From positions 1 through 64,000 of the forward strand of contig NZ_LAJC01000010.1 in the NCBI RefSeq assembly GCF_000981225.1: DNA of 64,000 bases. Direction: 5' to 3'. Origin of the DNA: Allosalinactinospora lopnorensis (lineage in GTDB: Bacteria > Actinomycetota > Actinomycetes > Streptosporangiales > Streptosporangiaceae). The position numbers and the translations under genes are program-made. Of this stretch, positions 45,627 through 54,800 are shown piece by piece (position 1 is the first letter of the stretch; each line of letters opens with the position of its first letter). The notes under the pieces are model-generated. The model was not told the DNA's origin and did no database searches. It saw only the letters and a list, made by a program, of their open reading frames with translations.

Positions 45627-45656
45627 GCGGCCGGTCCCGGTACCGGGACCGGCCGC
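45627..45656. terminator. Terminator between ndh and the tRNA
   Basis: A perfect 13-bp stem (45627-45639 with 45644-45656) with a GTAC loop lies downstream of ndh and before the tRNA. Confidence 0.7.
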
Positions 45657-45691
45657 TCGGCGGTGTCTCCTCGTGGTGTCCACCTGCCGGT

Positions 45692-47068
45692 TCAGCTCAC
45701 CCTGCGCAGCCGGCCGTCCTGCACCGTGACCGTGCTGGCCTCCTCGAACGCCTGGCGCGGTTCCCCCATCTCCGGCAGCGCCGCGAAATCGCGGCGCAGG
45801 AAGAGGCCCAGCGTCCAGTCGGCGAGGACACGCATCTTCCGGTTGAAGGTGGGGACGGCGAACAGGTGGTAGGCGCGGTGCGCGTACCAGGCGAGCCGGC
45901 CGGTCAGCTTGATCTTCCCGAACAGTTGGGCCGCGCCCTTGTGCAGGCCGAGACCGGCCACCGCCCCGAGGTTCCGGTGCTTGTAGCCCACCAGGTCCTT
46001 GCCGCGCAGGGCGGCGATGACGTTGTCCGCCAGGACCGGGGCCTGGCGGACGGCGTTCTGCGCGTTCGGCGGGTAGAAGCCGCCGTGGCCGTCGGGCACC
46101 TGCGCGTTGTCGCCGCCGGCGAAGGCGTTCTCGACTCCGTTGAGGGTCAGGTACTCGCTGGTGTCGAGGTGCCCCTTCGGGCCGAGTGGCAGGTCGCTGG
46201 CCTGCACGACCGGGTTGGGCTTGACACCGGCGGTCCACACCAGTGTCCCGGCCTCGAACGAGGTGCCGTCGCTGAGCTTGATGCGCTGGTCGACAGCCGA
46301 CTCCAGGAAGGTGGAGAGGCGGACGTCGATCCCCCGCTGCCGGAGCTGGTTCAGCGCCTTGCCGCCGACGTCCTCGCCGACCTCGGGAAGGATCTTGTCC
46401 GCGGCCTCGATCAGGTAGAAGCGCAGATCGTCGATGCCGATCGAGGAGTAGATCCGGGTGGCGTCCCTGGCCAGGTCCTCCAACTCCGCGATCGCCTCGG
46501 CACCGGCGAACCCGCCGCCGACGAAGACGAAGTTCAGCGCCTTGCGCCGGACCTCGGGGTCGTCGGTCGAGTCGGCGATGTTGAGCTGTTCGAGAACGTG
46601 GTTGCGCAGGAACGCCGCCTCTTCGACGGTCTTGATGCCGATGCCCCACTCGGCGAGGCCGGGGATGGGCAGGGTGCGTGAGACCGCGCCGGCGGCCATG
46701 ACGAGGTAGTCGTAGTCGATGTCGCGCGGCTCGCCGACGGCCGGCTCGAACCCGACCCTGCGTTCGGCGTGGTCGATCCGGACCACCCGCCCGGTGAGGA
46801 CACGCGTGCGCCTGAAGACCTTGCGCAACGGGACGACGACGTTGCGGGGGTTGATGCTGCCGGCCGCCGTCTCCGGGAGGAACGGCTGGTAGGTCATGTA
46901 GGAGTTCGGGTCGACGACGGTGATGCGGGCCTCGCCCGGGCCCAGCTTCTTCTCCAGCCGCAGAGCTGTGTACATCCCGAGGTACCCGCCACCGACGATG
47001 AGGACGTGCGGAATCTCCGCTTGGTCGCCCCCGCCGTGCACCAGTCGGTAGTTCCTGCTCTCGGTCAT
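45692..47068 (-). CDS. ndh: Type II NADH:quinone oxidoreductase
   Basis: This non-proton-pumping, FAD-containing membrane-surface dehydrogenase passes electrons from NADH to menaquinone. The 458-residue protein has two dinucleotide folds, HVLIVGGGYLGMYTALRLE (FAD, near residue 22) and LNFVFVGGGFAGAEAIAELED (NADH, near 165). It also has LVWTAGVKPNPVV, the FAD-contacting AFAGGDNAQVP, and the quinone-site YPPNAQNAVRQAPVLADN. The C terminus contains an amphipathic membrane-binding segment (FLRRDFAALPEM). ATG 47068 follows GGCGGA. Two Rex-like operators lie upstream, so expression is probably repressed when NADH/NAD is low, as for S. coelicolor ndh. Confidence 0.94.
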   Translation of the reverse strand: MTESRNYRLVHGGGDQAEIPHVLIVGGGYLGMYTALRLEKKLGPGEARITVVDPNSYMTYQPFLPETAAGSINPRNVVVPLRKVFRRTRVLTGRVVRIDHAERRVGFEPAVGEPRDIDYDYLVMAAGAVSRTLPIPGLAEWGIGIKTVEEAAFLRNHVLEQLNIADSTDDPEVRRKALNFVFVGGGFAGAEAIAELEDLARDATRIYSSIGIDDLRFYLIEAADKILPEVGEDVGGKALNQLRQRGIDVRLSTFLESAVDQRIKLSDGTSFEAGTLVWTAGVKPNPVVQASDLPLGPKGHLDTSEYLTLNGVENAFAGGDNAQVPDGHGGFYPPNAQNAVRQAPVLADNVIAALRGKDLVGYKHRNLGAVAGLGLHKGAAQLFGKIKLTGRLAWYAHRAYHLFAVPTFNRKMRVLADWTLGLFLRRDFAALPEMGEPRQAFEEASTVTVQDGRLRRVS

Positions 47069-47230
47069 CGTAAATCCGCCCTTGGGTCCCGTTTCGTGCT
47101 CCGCGCGGGAGCGACGAGAATCGGATAAGTCTTCGTTGACTGACATGTGTGCGCCGGCTTCCAGCGGAGAGGCTGCGCTCTCCTCCCGCGAATTCCCGCG
47201 AACGGCGAGAGCCCCCTCTCCGCCTCACGC

Positions 47231-47248
47231 TTGTGCATCCTTTCACAA
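47231..47248. promoter_or_regulatory. Rex-like operator 1
   Basis: TTGTGCATCCTTTCACAA has the TTGTG-N8-CACAA dyad of the redox repressor Rex. It lies 163 bp upstream of the ndh start in an AT-rich patch. Confidence 0.65.
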
Positions 47249-47334
47249 GCCTTCTATGTCAAACAAAGGACAGAAATGAACGGTTCGGATCACACGAAAA
47301 CCGAGAGGGAGAGCGTCTCTCCACTTCACAGTGG

Positions 47335-47352
47335 TTGTGAAAGCTTTCACGA
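47335..47352. promoter_or_regulatory. Rex-like operator 2
   Basis: TTGTGAAAGCTTTCACGA is a near-perfect match to the Rex consensus TTGTGAANNNNTTCACAA. It lies between ndh and ppx, so it could also affect the end of the ppx transcript, but ndh is the likely target. Confidence 0.65.
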
Positions 47353-47429
47353 GCTTCTCACGAGGTGATGCGTCTCACCTGGCGCAGTAGGAGCCCGACG
47401 CACTTGGGTCAACGGCCGAGCACCCGGGG

Positions 47430-48425
47430 TTATTCCGGGAGCTGCTCCCCCAGGCACAGGCTCCACGCGAGTCCGTCCAGGATGTCGTGCTCACTCGCCA
47501 CGAACTCGGCGGCTCCGCTGCGGGCCAGCACCCGGTCGAGAAGCAGGGCCCCCGCCCCGATGACGTCCACCCGCCCCGGATGCATCACACCGATGGTCGC
47601 GCGCTGCTCGTGCGGCATCACCAGGAGCCGCTCGGCGATCTCGCGCACCCGGTCGGCGCAGACCCGCGTGTGGTGGATCCGCTCGGAGTCGTACTCGGGG
47701 AGGTCCAGGTCGATGCCCGCCACAGTGGTCGCGGTCCCCGCGACACAGACCACCGTCGCGGCCTCGGCCAGCGGAACCACGGTGGAGACCTCGTCCAGCG
47801 CGGCGTCGATATCGGCGGTCGCGGCGGCGACCTGCTCAGGAGTGGGCGGGTCCTCGGTGAGGTGCCGCTCGGTCAGCCGGACGCACCCGATGTTCACCGA
47901 GCGCGCGGCGCGCACCGCGCCGGCCTCCTCCGGGTCGGCGTGGCCCAGCACGAACTCGGTGGATCCGCCTCCGATGTCCACCACGAGGTAGGGCCGCTCG
48001 AAGCCGTTCTCCTCCTCCGCCCCTTCCAGCTCCGCGGTGGCCCCGACGAAGGACAGCTCCGCCTCTTCACCGCCGCTGATGACCTCCGGCTCCACGCCGA
48101 TGATGGAACGGACACCGCCGATGAACTCGTCGCGGTTGGCGACATCGCGGGTGGCGCTCGTGGCCACCATCCGGACCGACTCCGGGGACAGCTCGACCCC
48201 GTGCTCCCGCATGAGCTTCGCGTACTCCCGGAGCGCGGTGAACGTGCGCTCCAGCGCCTCAGGGGCGAACGCGCCGGTGCGGTCGACATCCTGGCCGAGC
48301 CGCACCACCTCCATGCGCCGCTCGACGTCGACCAGCTGCACCTCGTCCTCGTCCAGCGAGATCACGCTGGAGATGAGCAGCCGGATGGAGTTCGTGCCGC
48401 AGTCAACGGCCGCCACGGTGGTCAC
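47430..48425 (-). CDS. ppx: Exopolyphosphatase/pppGpp phosphohydrolase (Ppx/GppA)
   Basis: This ASKHA-fold enzyme hydrolyses polyphosphate and/or pppGpp. The 331-residue protein has the phosphate-1 loop VAAVDCGTNSIRLLI at the N terminus, VVDIGGGSTEFVLG as the phosphate-2 region, and GTATTVAGI. The GTG at 48425 is preferred: GAGGAA lies seven bases upstream and the domain starts immediately. A GTG 24 bases earlier would also work. It overlaps the DUF501 gene by 23 bp, indicating translational coupling. It matches the short Rv1026-type Ppx without the C-terminal HD extension. Confidence 0.92.
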   Translation of the reverse strand: MTTVAAVDCGTNSIRLLISSVISLDEDEVQLVDVERRMEVVRLGQDVDRTGAFAPEALERTFTALREYAKLMREHGVELSPESVRMVATSATRDVANRDEFIGGVRSIIGVEPEVISGGEEAELSFVGATAELEGAEEENGFERPYLVVDIGGGSTEFVLGHADPEEAGAVRAARSVNIGCVRLTERHLTEDPPTPEQVAAATADIDAALDEVSTVVPLAEAATVVCVAGTATTVAGIDLDLPEYDSERIHHTRVCADRVREIAERLLVMPHEQRATIGVMHPGRVDVIGAGALLLDRVLARSGAAEFVASEHDILDGLAWSLCLGEQLPE

Positions 48426-49005
48426 TTGGCGTTTCCTCGCTGTCGTCACTGGTGTGGTCGCCCGAACGCTCCGTACCGCAGACGCACGGCCCCTTCTCCC
48501 ACCACGCGGGAAGCGCGTCCAGCGCCTCGCGGCCGAGCGGGTTGGTCCCGGGCCGGGCGAGCTCGTGGGCGACCAGGGCGTGCAGGCATTTCACACGGGT
48601 GGGCATGCCGCCCGCGCTCTGCATCCCCTCGGGCAGCGGTTCGGCGTCGTCGGCCCGCGCCTGCGCGTCGCGCTCGGCGATGTAGGAATCGTGCGCCTTC
48701 TCGAAGGCCGCTCGCAGCTCGGGGGCGGAGTCGAGCCGCTCGGTCATCTCCCGCATCAGTCCGCCGGCCTCCAGCGTCCCGATGGCGGAAGCCGCGCGGG
48801 GGCACGTGAGGTAGTACAGCGTGGGGAACGGTGTGCCGTCCTCCAGCCGCGGCGCGGTCCGCACGACGTCGGGCAGCCCGCACGGGCAGCGGTGAGCGAC
48901 CCCGCGCAGCCCGCGCGGCTCGCGGCCCAACTGGTGCTTGACGGCGGCGCTGTCGGGGAGCCGCCCGTCGGCGGCAGTGTGGGCGGTGTGATTCGGGGAT
49001 GCCAT
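48403..49005 (-). CDS. DUF501 protein
   Basis: This 200-residue protein has the DUF501 signature RGLRGVAHRCPCGLPDVVRTAPRL (conserved Cys pair) and PFPTLYYLTCPRAASAIGTLEA, then TRVKCLHALVAHELARPGTNPLG and a final CVCG. The four conserved Cys and His suggest a metal site. It always lies between ftsB-like and ppx genes in actinobacteria. Function is unknown. Confidence 0.9.
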   Translation of the reverse strand: MASPNHTAHTAADGRLPDSAAVKHQLGREPRGLRGVAHRCPCGLPDVVRTAPRLEDGTPFPTLYYLTCPRAASAIGTLEAGGLMREMTERLDSAPELRAAFEKAHDSYIAERDAQARADDAEPLPEGMQSAGGMPTRVKCLHALVAHELARPGTNPLGREALDALPAWWEKGPCVCGTERSGDHTSDDSEETPSDHRGGR

Positions 49006-49039
49006 GTCAGCCCCAGGTTACCGGGCGCGCAGGCCTCGA

Positions 49040-49597
49040 TTACCGGTCGGGCGGCTGGGCCTCAGGGATCTCCTCGTCCTCCGTGACGGGTTCGTCGGCC
49101 TCCTGCACCGACTTCCAGAGCCTGGTGAACCAGGGGCCGTCCGCCTCGGAGGACTCTCCCTGCTCGGTCTGCTGCTCATCCTCGGAGATGACGACGTAGG
49201 CGCGCTCGCCCGGGTACTGGTAGTGCAGCCGGGTACGGGCCTCACGCTCGATGTGGCTGGGATCCCGCAGCTCGTCGTGGCGCTGCTGCAGCTCATCCAC
49301 GTTCTGTTCGGTGCGCTCCCGTTCCTCCTGCAGCTTCGCGATCTCTGAGCGCTGCAGAATGTACTCCCGCACCGGGTAGGCGAGGCTGAGCGCGATCGCG
49401 CACATCACCAGCGCGAGGATGGCCGCGCGACTCGTCAGCGCCGGACGGGCGCGGCCCGGCGGGGCGGCAGGGGCGCTCTTCGCGGAGGGGCTTGCCGAGG
49501 TCGCCGCAGGCCCCGCTTTCCGCCCGCCGGCACCAGAGGCCGGGGGCCCCGCCTTCCCCGGGCGGGGCCCCTTCGGCTGCTCTGGCACCTTGGACAC
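49040..49597 (-). CDS. FtsB/DivIC-like septum formation initiator
   Basis: This 185-residue bitopic membrane protein of the divisome has a disordered Pro/Ala/Gly-rich cytosolic N terminus (about 1-52), one membrane helix (about 57-76, AAILALVMCAIALSLAYPV) and a leucine-zipper-like coiled coil (about 80-115, LQRSEIAKLQEERERTEQNVDELQQRHDEL). The conserved EREARTRLHYQYPGE motif follows. The acidic C-terminal tail is outside. The GTG start lies 11 bp after the eno stop. As in other actinobacteria it sits between eno and DUF501. Confidence 0.9.
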   Translation of the reverse strand: MSKVPEQPKGPRPGKAGPPASGAGGRKAGPAATSASPSAKSAPAAPPGRARPALTSRAAILALVMCAIALSLAYPVREYILQRSEIAKLQEERERTEQNVDELQQRHDELRDPSHIEREARTRLHYQYPGERAYVVISEDEQQTEQGESSEADGPWFTRLWKSVQEADEPVTEDEEIPEAQPPDR

Positions 49598-49608
49598 GGG
49601 CGGTCAGC

Positions 49609-51138
<1,530 letters not shown>

Positions 51139-51188
51139 TCACCTACTATTCCCACTAAATAAGTCGGTAAAGAGGAGGAACCCGTCCG

Positions 51189-52094
51189 ATGCAATCCCTG
51201 GTCATCCTCGGCATCGTCGGGTTTCTCGCCCAACTCATCAACAGCGGCCTCGGCATGGGCTACGGCGTCACCTCCACCACCTTCCTGCTCCTGATCGGGA
51301 CCAGTCCGGCGCTGGCCTCGGCCACCGTCAACCTCTCCCAGGTGGGGTCGCAGTTCGTCTCCGGGTTCGCGCACTGGCGGTTCGGCAACGTGGACTGGAA
51401 GGTCGCCCCGCGGATCGCGGTGCCCGGCGCCATCGGTGCGTTCGTCGGCGCGCTCCTGCTGAGCCGGCTGTCCACCGAAGCCGCCGGACCGCTGATGTCG
51501 ACCATCCTGCTGGGCCTCGGGGTCTACCTCCTGCTGCGGTTCACCGTGCGGGGGATGCCGCGCGGCGCGCTCGGCAAACCACTGCGCGCCGGCTTCCTCA
51601 CACCACTCGGCCTGGTCGCCGGGTTCATGAACTCCACCGGCGGCGGCGGATGGGGCCCCGTGGGCACGACCGCCCTGCTGGCCAGCGGGAGGCTGGAGCC
51701 GCGCAGGGTCATCGGCTCGATCAGCGTCGCCGAGTTCGCGGTGGTGGTCGCGGGCAGCGCGGGCTTCGCGCTCGGTCTGGGGCTCGGCGGCATCAACTTC
51801 CACTGGGTACTGGTGATGCTGCTCGGCGGCGTGCTGGCCGCGCCCGCCGCGGCGTGGCTCGCCCGGGCCGTCCCGCCGCGCATGCTGGGCGCCTTGGTCG
51901 GCGGCCTGATCATCCTGACCAACACCCGCGTACTGGTCGACAGCGCGGTGCTCCCGGTCGGCCCCGCCGGCGCCTATGCCGTCTACGGGGCCGTCGTCCT
52001 CGCGTGGATCACCGCCGTCGGCGTCTCCTGGCGCGCCCACCGGCTCGACCGCGAGGCGGAACGCGCGTCCGAGCCCGAGCCCGCCGCCCGCTGA
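51189..52094 (+). CDS. TSUP (TauE/SafE) family membrane permease
   Basis: This 301-residue transporter has about eight membrane helices. It begins QSLVILGIVGFLAQLINSGLGMGYGVTSTTFLL with the first TSUP repeat motif, and the second repeat carries GLVAGFMNSTGGGGWGPVGTTALL. The family exports or imports sulfite, sulfonates and related anions. The gene lies near the sulfurylase/APS kinase and cysDN genes, which makes a sulfur substrate plausible. GAGGAGGAA precedes the ATG, and an AT-rich stretch (TTCCCACTAAATAAGTCGG, 51148-51166) marks the promoter. Confidence 0.88.
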   Translation: MQSLVILGIVGFLAQLINSGLGMGYGVTSTTFLLLIGTSPALASATVNLSQVGSQFVSGFAHWRFGNVDWKVAPRIAVPGAIGAFVGALLLSRLSTEAAGPLMSTILLGLGVYLLLRFTVRGMPRGALGKPLRAGFLTPLGLVAGFMNSTGGGGWGPVGTTALLASGRLEPRRVIGSISVAEFAVVVAGSAGFALGLGLGGINFHWVLVMLLGGVLAAPAAAWLARAVPPRMLGALVGGLIILTNTRVLVDSAVLPVGPAGAYAVYGAVVLAWITAVGVSWRAHRLDREAERASEPEPAAR

Positions 52095-52136
52095 GGGGCT
52101 CGTCGGCCCGTGCCGGGTATGGCGACACGCCGCACC

Positions 52137-52849
52137 TCAGCCCCAGTACTCGCGCCACTGCTCGGGTGTGAGCGAACGGGGATCACGGCCGTCGGCCAGG
52201 GCCTTGGCCTCGGCCTCGCGGACCCGGCGGTCGAACCGGCGGGCGGCGGCCCGCAGGTCCATCTCCGGGTCGGCGTTACGGCGGCGCTCGGCGTCGATCG
52301 CGGCGAACAGCTCCCCGCCGGCCGCCCCGTCGTCGGCGATGAGATCCTCGGGCACCCCGTTGCTCACCGCGCGTTTCTGCAGTTCGTAGCTGAGCAGGGC
52401 CGCGGGCTGGCCGAACGGGACGCCGTCCAGAACGGAGGGGTCCCGCCGCCCCTTCTCGGCGCGCTCGGCGGCTTGATGGTCTCCCAGTTGGCGCGGACGT
52501 CCTCGGTGCCTTCGACCGCGGTCTCGACGAAAACGTGCGGGTGCCGCCGGGTGAGCTTGTCGACAATGGCGCCGGCCACATCGTCGATCGTGAACCCCTC
52601 CGCCCCGCGCTCCTCGGCGACGCGTGCGTGGAACACCACCTGGAGCAGGACATCGCCCAGTTCCTCGCGGAGGGCCTGGTGGTCGCCCTCCTCGATGGCC
52701 TCGATCGTCTCGTAGGCCTCCTGCAGCAGGTAGCCGGCGAGCGACTCGTGCGTCTGCTCGGCGTCCCATGGGCATCGGCGCCGCAGGACATCCATTACCC
52801 GCACGAGGTCGAGGAGGCGGTGACCGGTGGCGGGGCGGTCTTCACTCAT
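52137..52849 (-). pseudogene. mazG: MazG nucleoside triphosphate pyrophosphohydrolase, single frameshift
   Basis: It hydrolyses non-canonical NTPs and/or lowers NTP pools. From ATG 52849 (GGAAGAG upstream) the frame gives HRLLDLVRVMDVLRRRCPWDAEQTHESL and EEAYETIEAI-type helices with EELGDVLLQVVFHARV, the metal-binding core, then NWETIK. At 52472 one G is missing (AAGCCGCC where AAGGCCGCC is expected). The next frame continues AAERAEKGRRDPSVLDGVPFGQPALLSYELQ to a normal end. With the base restored the protein is about 237 residues. The M. tuberculosis orthologue lies next to mfd, as here. Confidence 0.83.
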
Positions 52850-52900
52850 GGGCTCTTCCAAGCGGTAGACGTACGGTTTCGGGTCAGTGGGCACGGCGCG

Positions 52901-54520
52901 TCAGGAGGGGGCGGAAGGCAGCCAGCCGCCGGCGCGCAGCGCGGCGAGCACATCGGCGACGGACTCCTCTTCGGCGGCACCGCTGGTGTCCAGTTCCAGA
53001 TCGGCGTCCCCCGGCGCTTCATAGGGGTCGGAGATCCCGGTGAACTCCGGGATCTCTCCGGCGCGCGCCCTGGCGTAGAGGCCCTTGCGGTCGCGCGCCT
53101 CGCACACCTCCAGCGGGGTCGCCACGTGCACCAGGAAGAAGTCGCCGTTCTCCTCGACCATAGCGCGCACCTCGGCGCGCGTGGCGGCGTAGGGTGCGAT
53201 GGGGGCGCAGATCGCGACACCGCCGTGCCGGGTGATCTCGGAGGCGACATATCCGATACGGCGGATGTTCAGGTCGCGGTCGGCTTTGGAGAACGTGAGG
53301 CCGGCGGAGAGCATCCGCCGAACGACGTCGCCGTCGAGCAGGGTGACCGTGCGGCCGGAACGGCGCACCCCCTCGGCCACGCCCCTCGCGACCGTGGACT
53401 TGCCGGAACCCGACAACCCGGTGAAGAACACCGCGAGGCCGCGCCGGGTACGCGCCGGGCGGAGCCGGGCCAGTTCGGCCGCGACACGCGGCGGGACGAA
53501 CCAGGCCGGCAACTCCCGGCCGAGCGCGAGCATCTCCGCGACCTCGCCGTCGTCGGGCTCGGGTTCGGCGCGGTCGGGATCCACCTGATCGGCGGGGCGC
53601 CACATGCCCTCTCGGGCGTCGTATCGCCACGGCGAGGGACGCAGGACGGGGATCGGGGCGCCGGCCGTGTTCGGGGCCGTTTCCGGCGCGGGCCGGCCGG
53701 GAGCCCGCGGGAGGAGCACGTGTGTGGCACCGTAGGCCTGCGCCACGTGCGCGGCGAGCAGGTCGTCCCGGCAGGGCGACAGCGCGGCGTCCTCCGCTGC
53801 CTCTCCCTTGGGCAGGGTGATCGCCACGAACCGGGTACGCGACGGCAGCAGCGGCTCCGCAGCCATGATCACCGGGGCCATGCCCTCGTCGTCCAGCGGG
53901 ATGTCGATGAGCACCAGCACCTCGGCCCGGCCGGCGTCGTCGATCTCCTCGGCCGCGGCGCGGATCTGGTGCAGGGCGCCGTGGTGGAGGGGGCGCCCGG
54001 TGACGACCGCCAGCAGCGGGCGGTCGGCGAACCCGCCGATCTCGCGCTGCCCGCGCGCCTCGGCGGGAAGCAGCCGCATGTGACGGAGAGCGCCGTGCAT
54101 CGGCGGGCGGGAGAACCGGACCTCTCCGGCCAGGCGGTGCCCGTACCCCGGCTCCGCCCGGCCACCGGTCCGGCCCCGCGGACCCGCGGCGCCGTCCGAC
54201 CACCAGCGCTGCCTCACCTCCAGCTCGGCAAGGGGCGCGCCCTCGGGGTCGGTGAGTACCACGCGTTCGGCGTCGGCGAGCTCGCCGGGAACAGGGAGGG
54301 TGACCGGTACCGGCCACGGTGTGCCGTCGGGCAGCCGCCCGTGCTTGGCCACCGAAGCGGTTTCCTCCGAGTTCATGAAACCCGCGAGAGGGTAGGCGCC
54401 GCTGAGGATGAGTTCCAGGTGGGCCAGCGCGGTGGGGTCGGGAGTGAACTCCGGAACCGCCTCACCGCTCTCCTCCGGCCCGTTGTGCTCCCTGCTGGCG
54501 CTCAATTCCGGCCTCCGCAT
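52901..54520 (-). CDS. APS kinase with degenerate N-terminal ATP-sulfurylase-like domain
   Basis: This is a 539-residue protein. The C-terminal APS kinase (about 355-535) is complete: P-loop FFTGLSGSGKSTVARG, LLDGDVVRRML, FSKADRDLNIRRIGYVASEI, ICAPIAPYAATR and ISDPYEAP, so it should make PAPS. The N-terminal part (about 25-345) follows the ATP sulfurylase plan (LILSGAYPLAGFMNSEE) but replaces the QxRNPxHxxH block with TGRPLHHGALHQ and GRDHAG with LPRAPGRP. It has therefore probably lost sulfurylase activity. ATG 54520 lacks a strong ribosome binding site. APS could come from CysDN encoded 8 kb away. Confidence 0.87.
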   Translation of the reverse strand: MRRPELSASREHNGPEESGEAVPEFTPDPTALAHLELILSGAYPLAGFMNSEETASVAKHGRLPDGTPWPVPVTLPVPGELADAERVVLTDPEGAPLAELEVRQRWWSDGAAGPRGRTGGRAEPGYGHRLAGEVRFSRPPMHGALRHMRLLPAEARGQREIGGFADRPLLAVVTGRPLHHGALHQIRAAAEEIDDAGRAEVLVLIDIPLDDEGMAPVIMAAEPLLPSRTRFVAITLPKGEAAEDAALSPCRDDLLAAHVAQAYGATHVLLPRAPGRPAPETAPNTAGAPIPVLRPSPWRYDAREGMWRPADQVDPDRAEPEPDDGEVAEMLALGRELPAWFVPPRVAAELARLRPARTRRGLAVFFTGLSGSGKSTVARGVAEGVRRSGRTVTLLDGDVVRRMLSAGLTFSKADRDLNIRRIGYVASEITRHGGVAICAPIAPYAATRAEVRAMVEENGDFFLVHVATPLEVCEARDRKGLYARARAGEIPEFTGISDPYEAPGDADLELDTSGAAEEESVADVLAALRAGGWLPSAPS

Positions 54521-54800
54521 TTGGTGACTGCCACCGTCGTTGAACAGCGTATGTGGCCGGTGCTCGCCGCCGCGGCGGCCCGTCCTCCCCGCCGCGGCGG
54601 GGTTTTCCCGGTTCCGGGAACAGCCGGGAGCCGTTCGGCGTTGCGCAAGGTGGTCGGGACCGTCCGCCCGCGCCACCCGCGTTCGGGCGGTCTGTGCCTC
54701 CGCGGTCCGGCCCCCGGCGTAGGCTTGGAGACAGGGAGCCCGCCAATCCAGCCCTGCGCGTCGAAACTCACCGGACCATTGGTACCTCTTTTTTGGTGAT

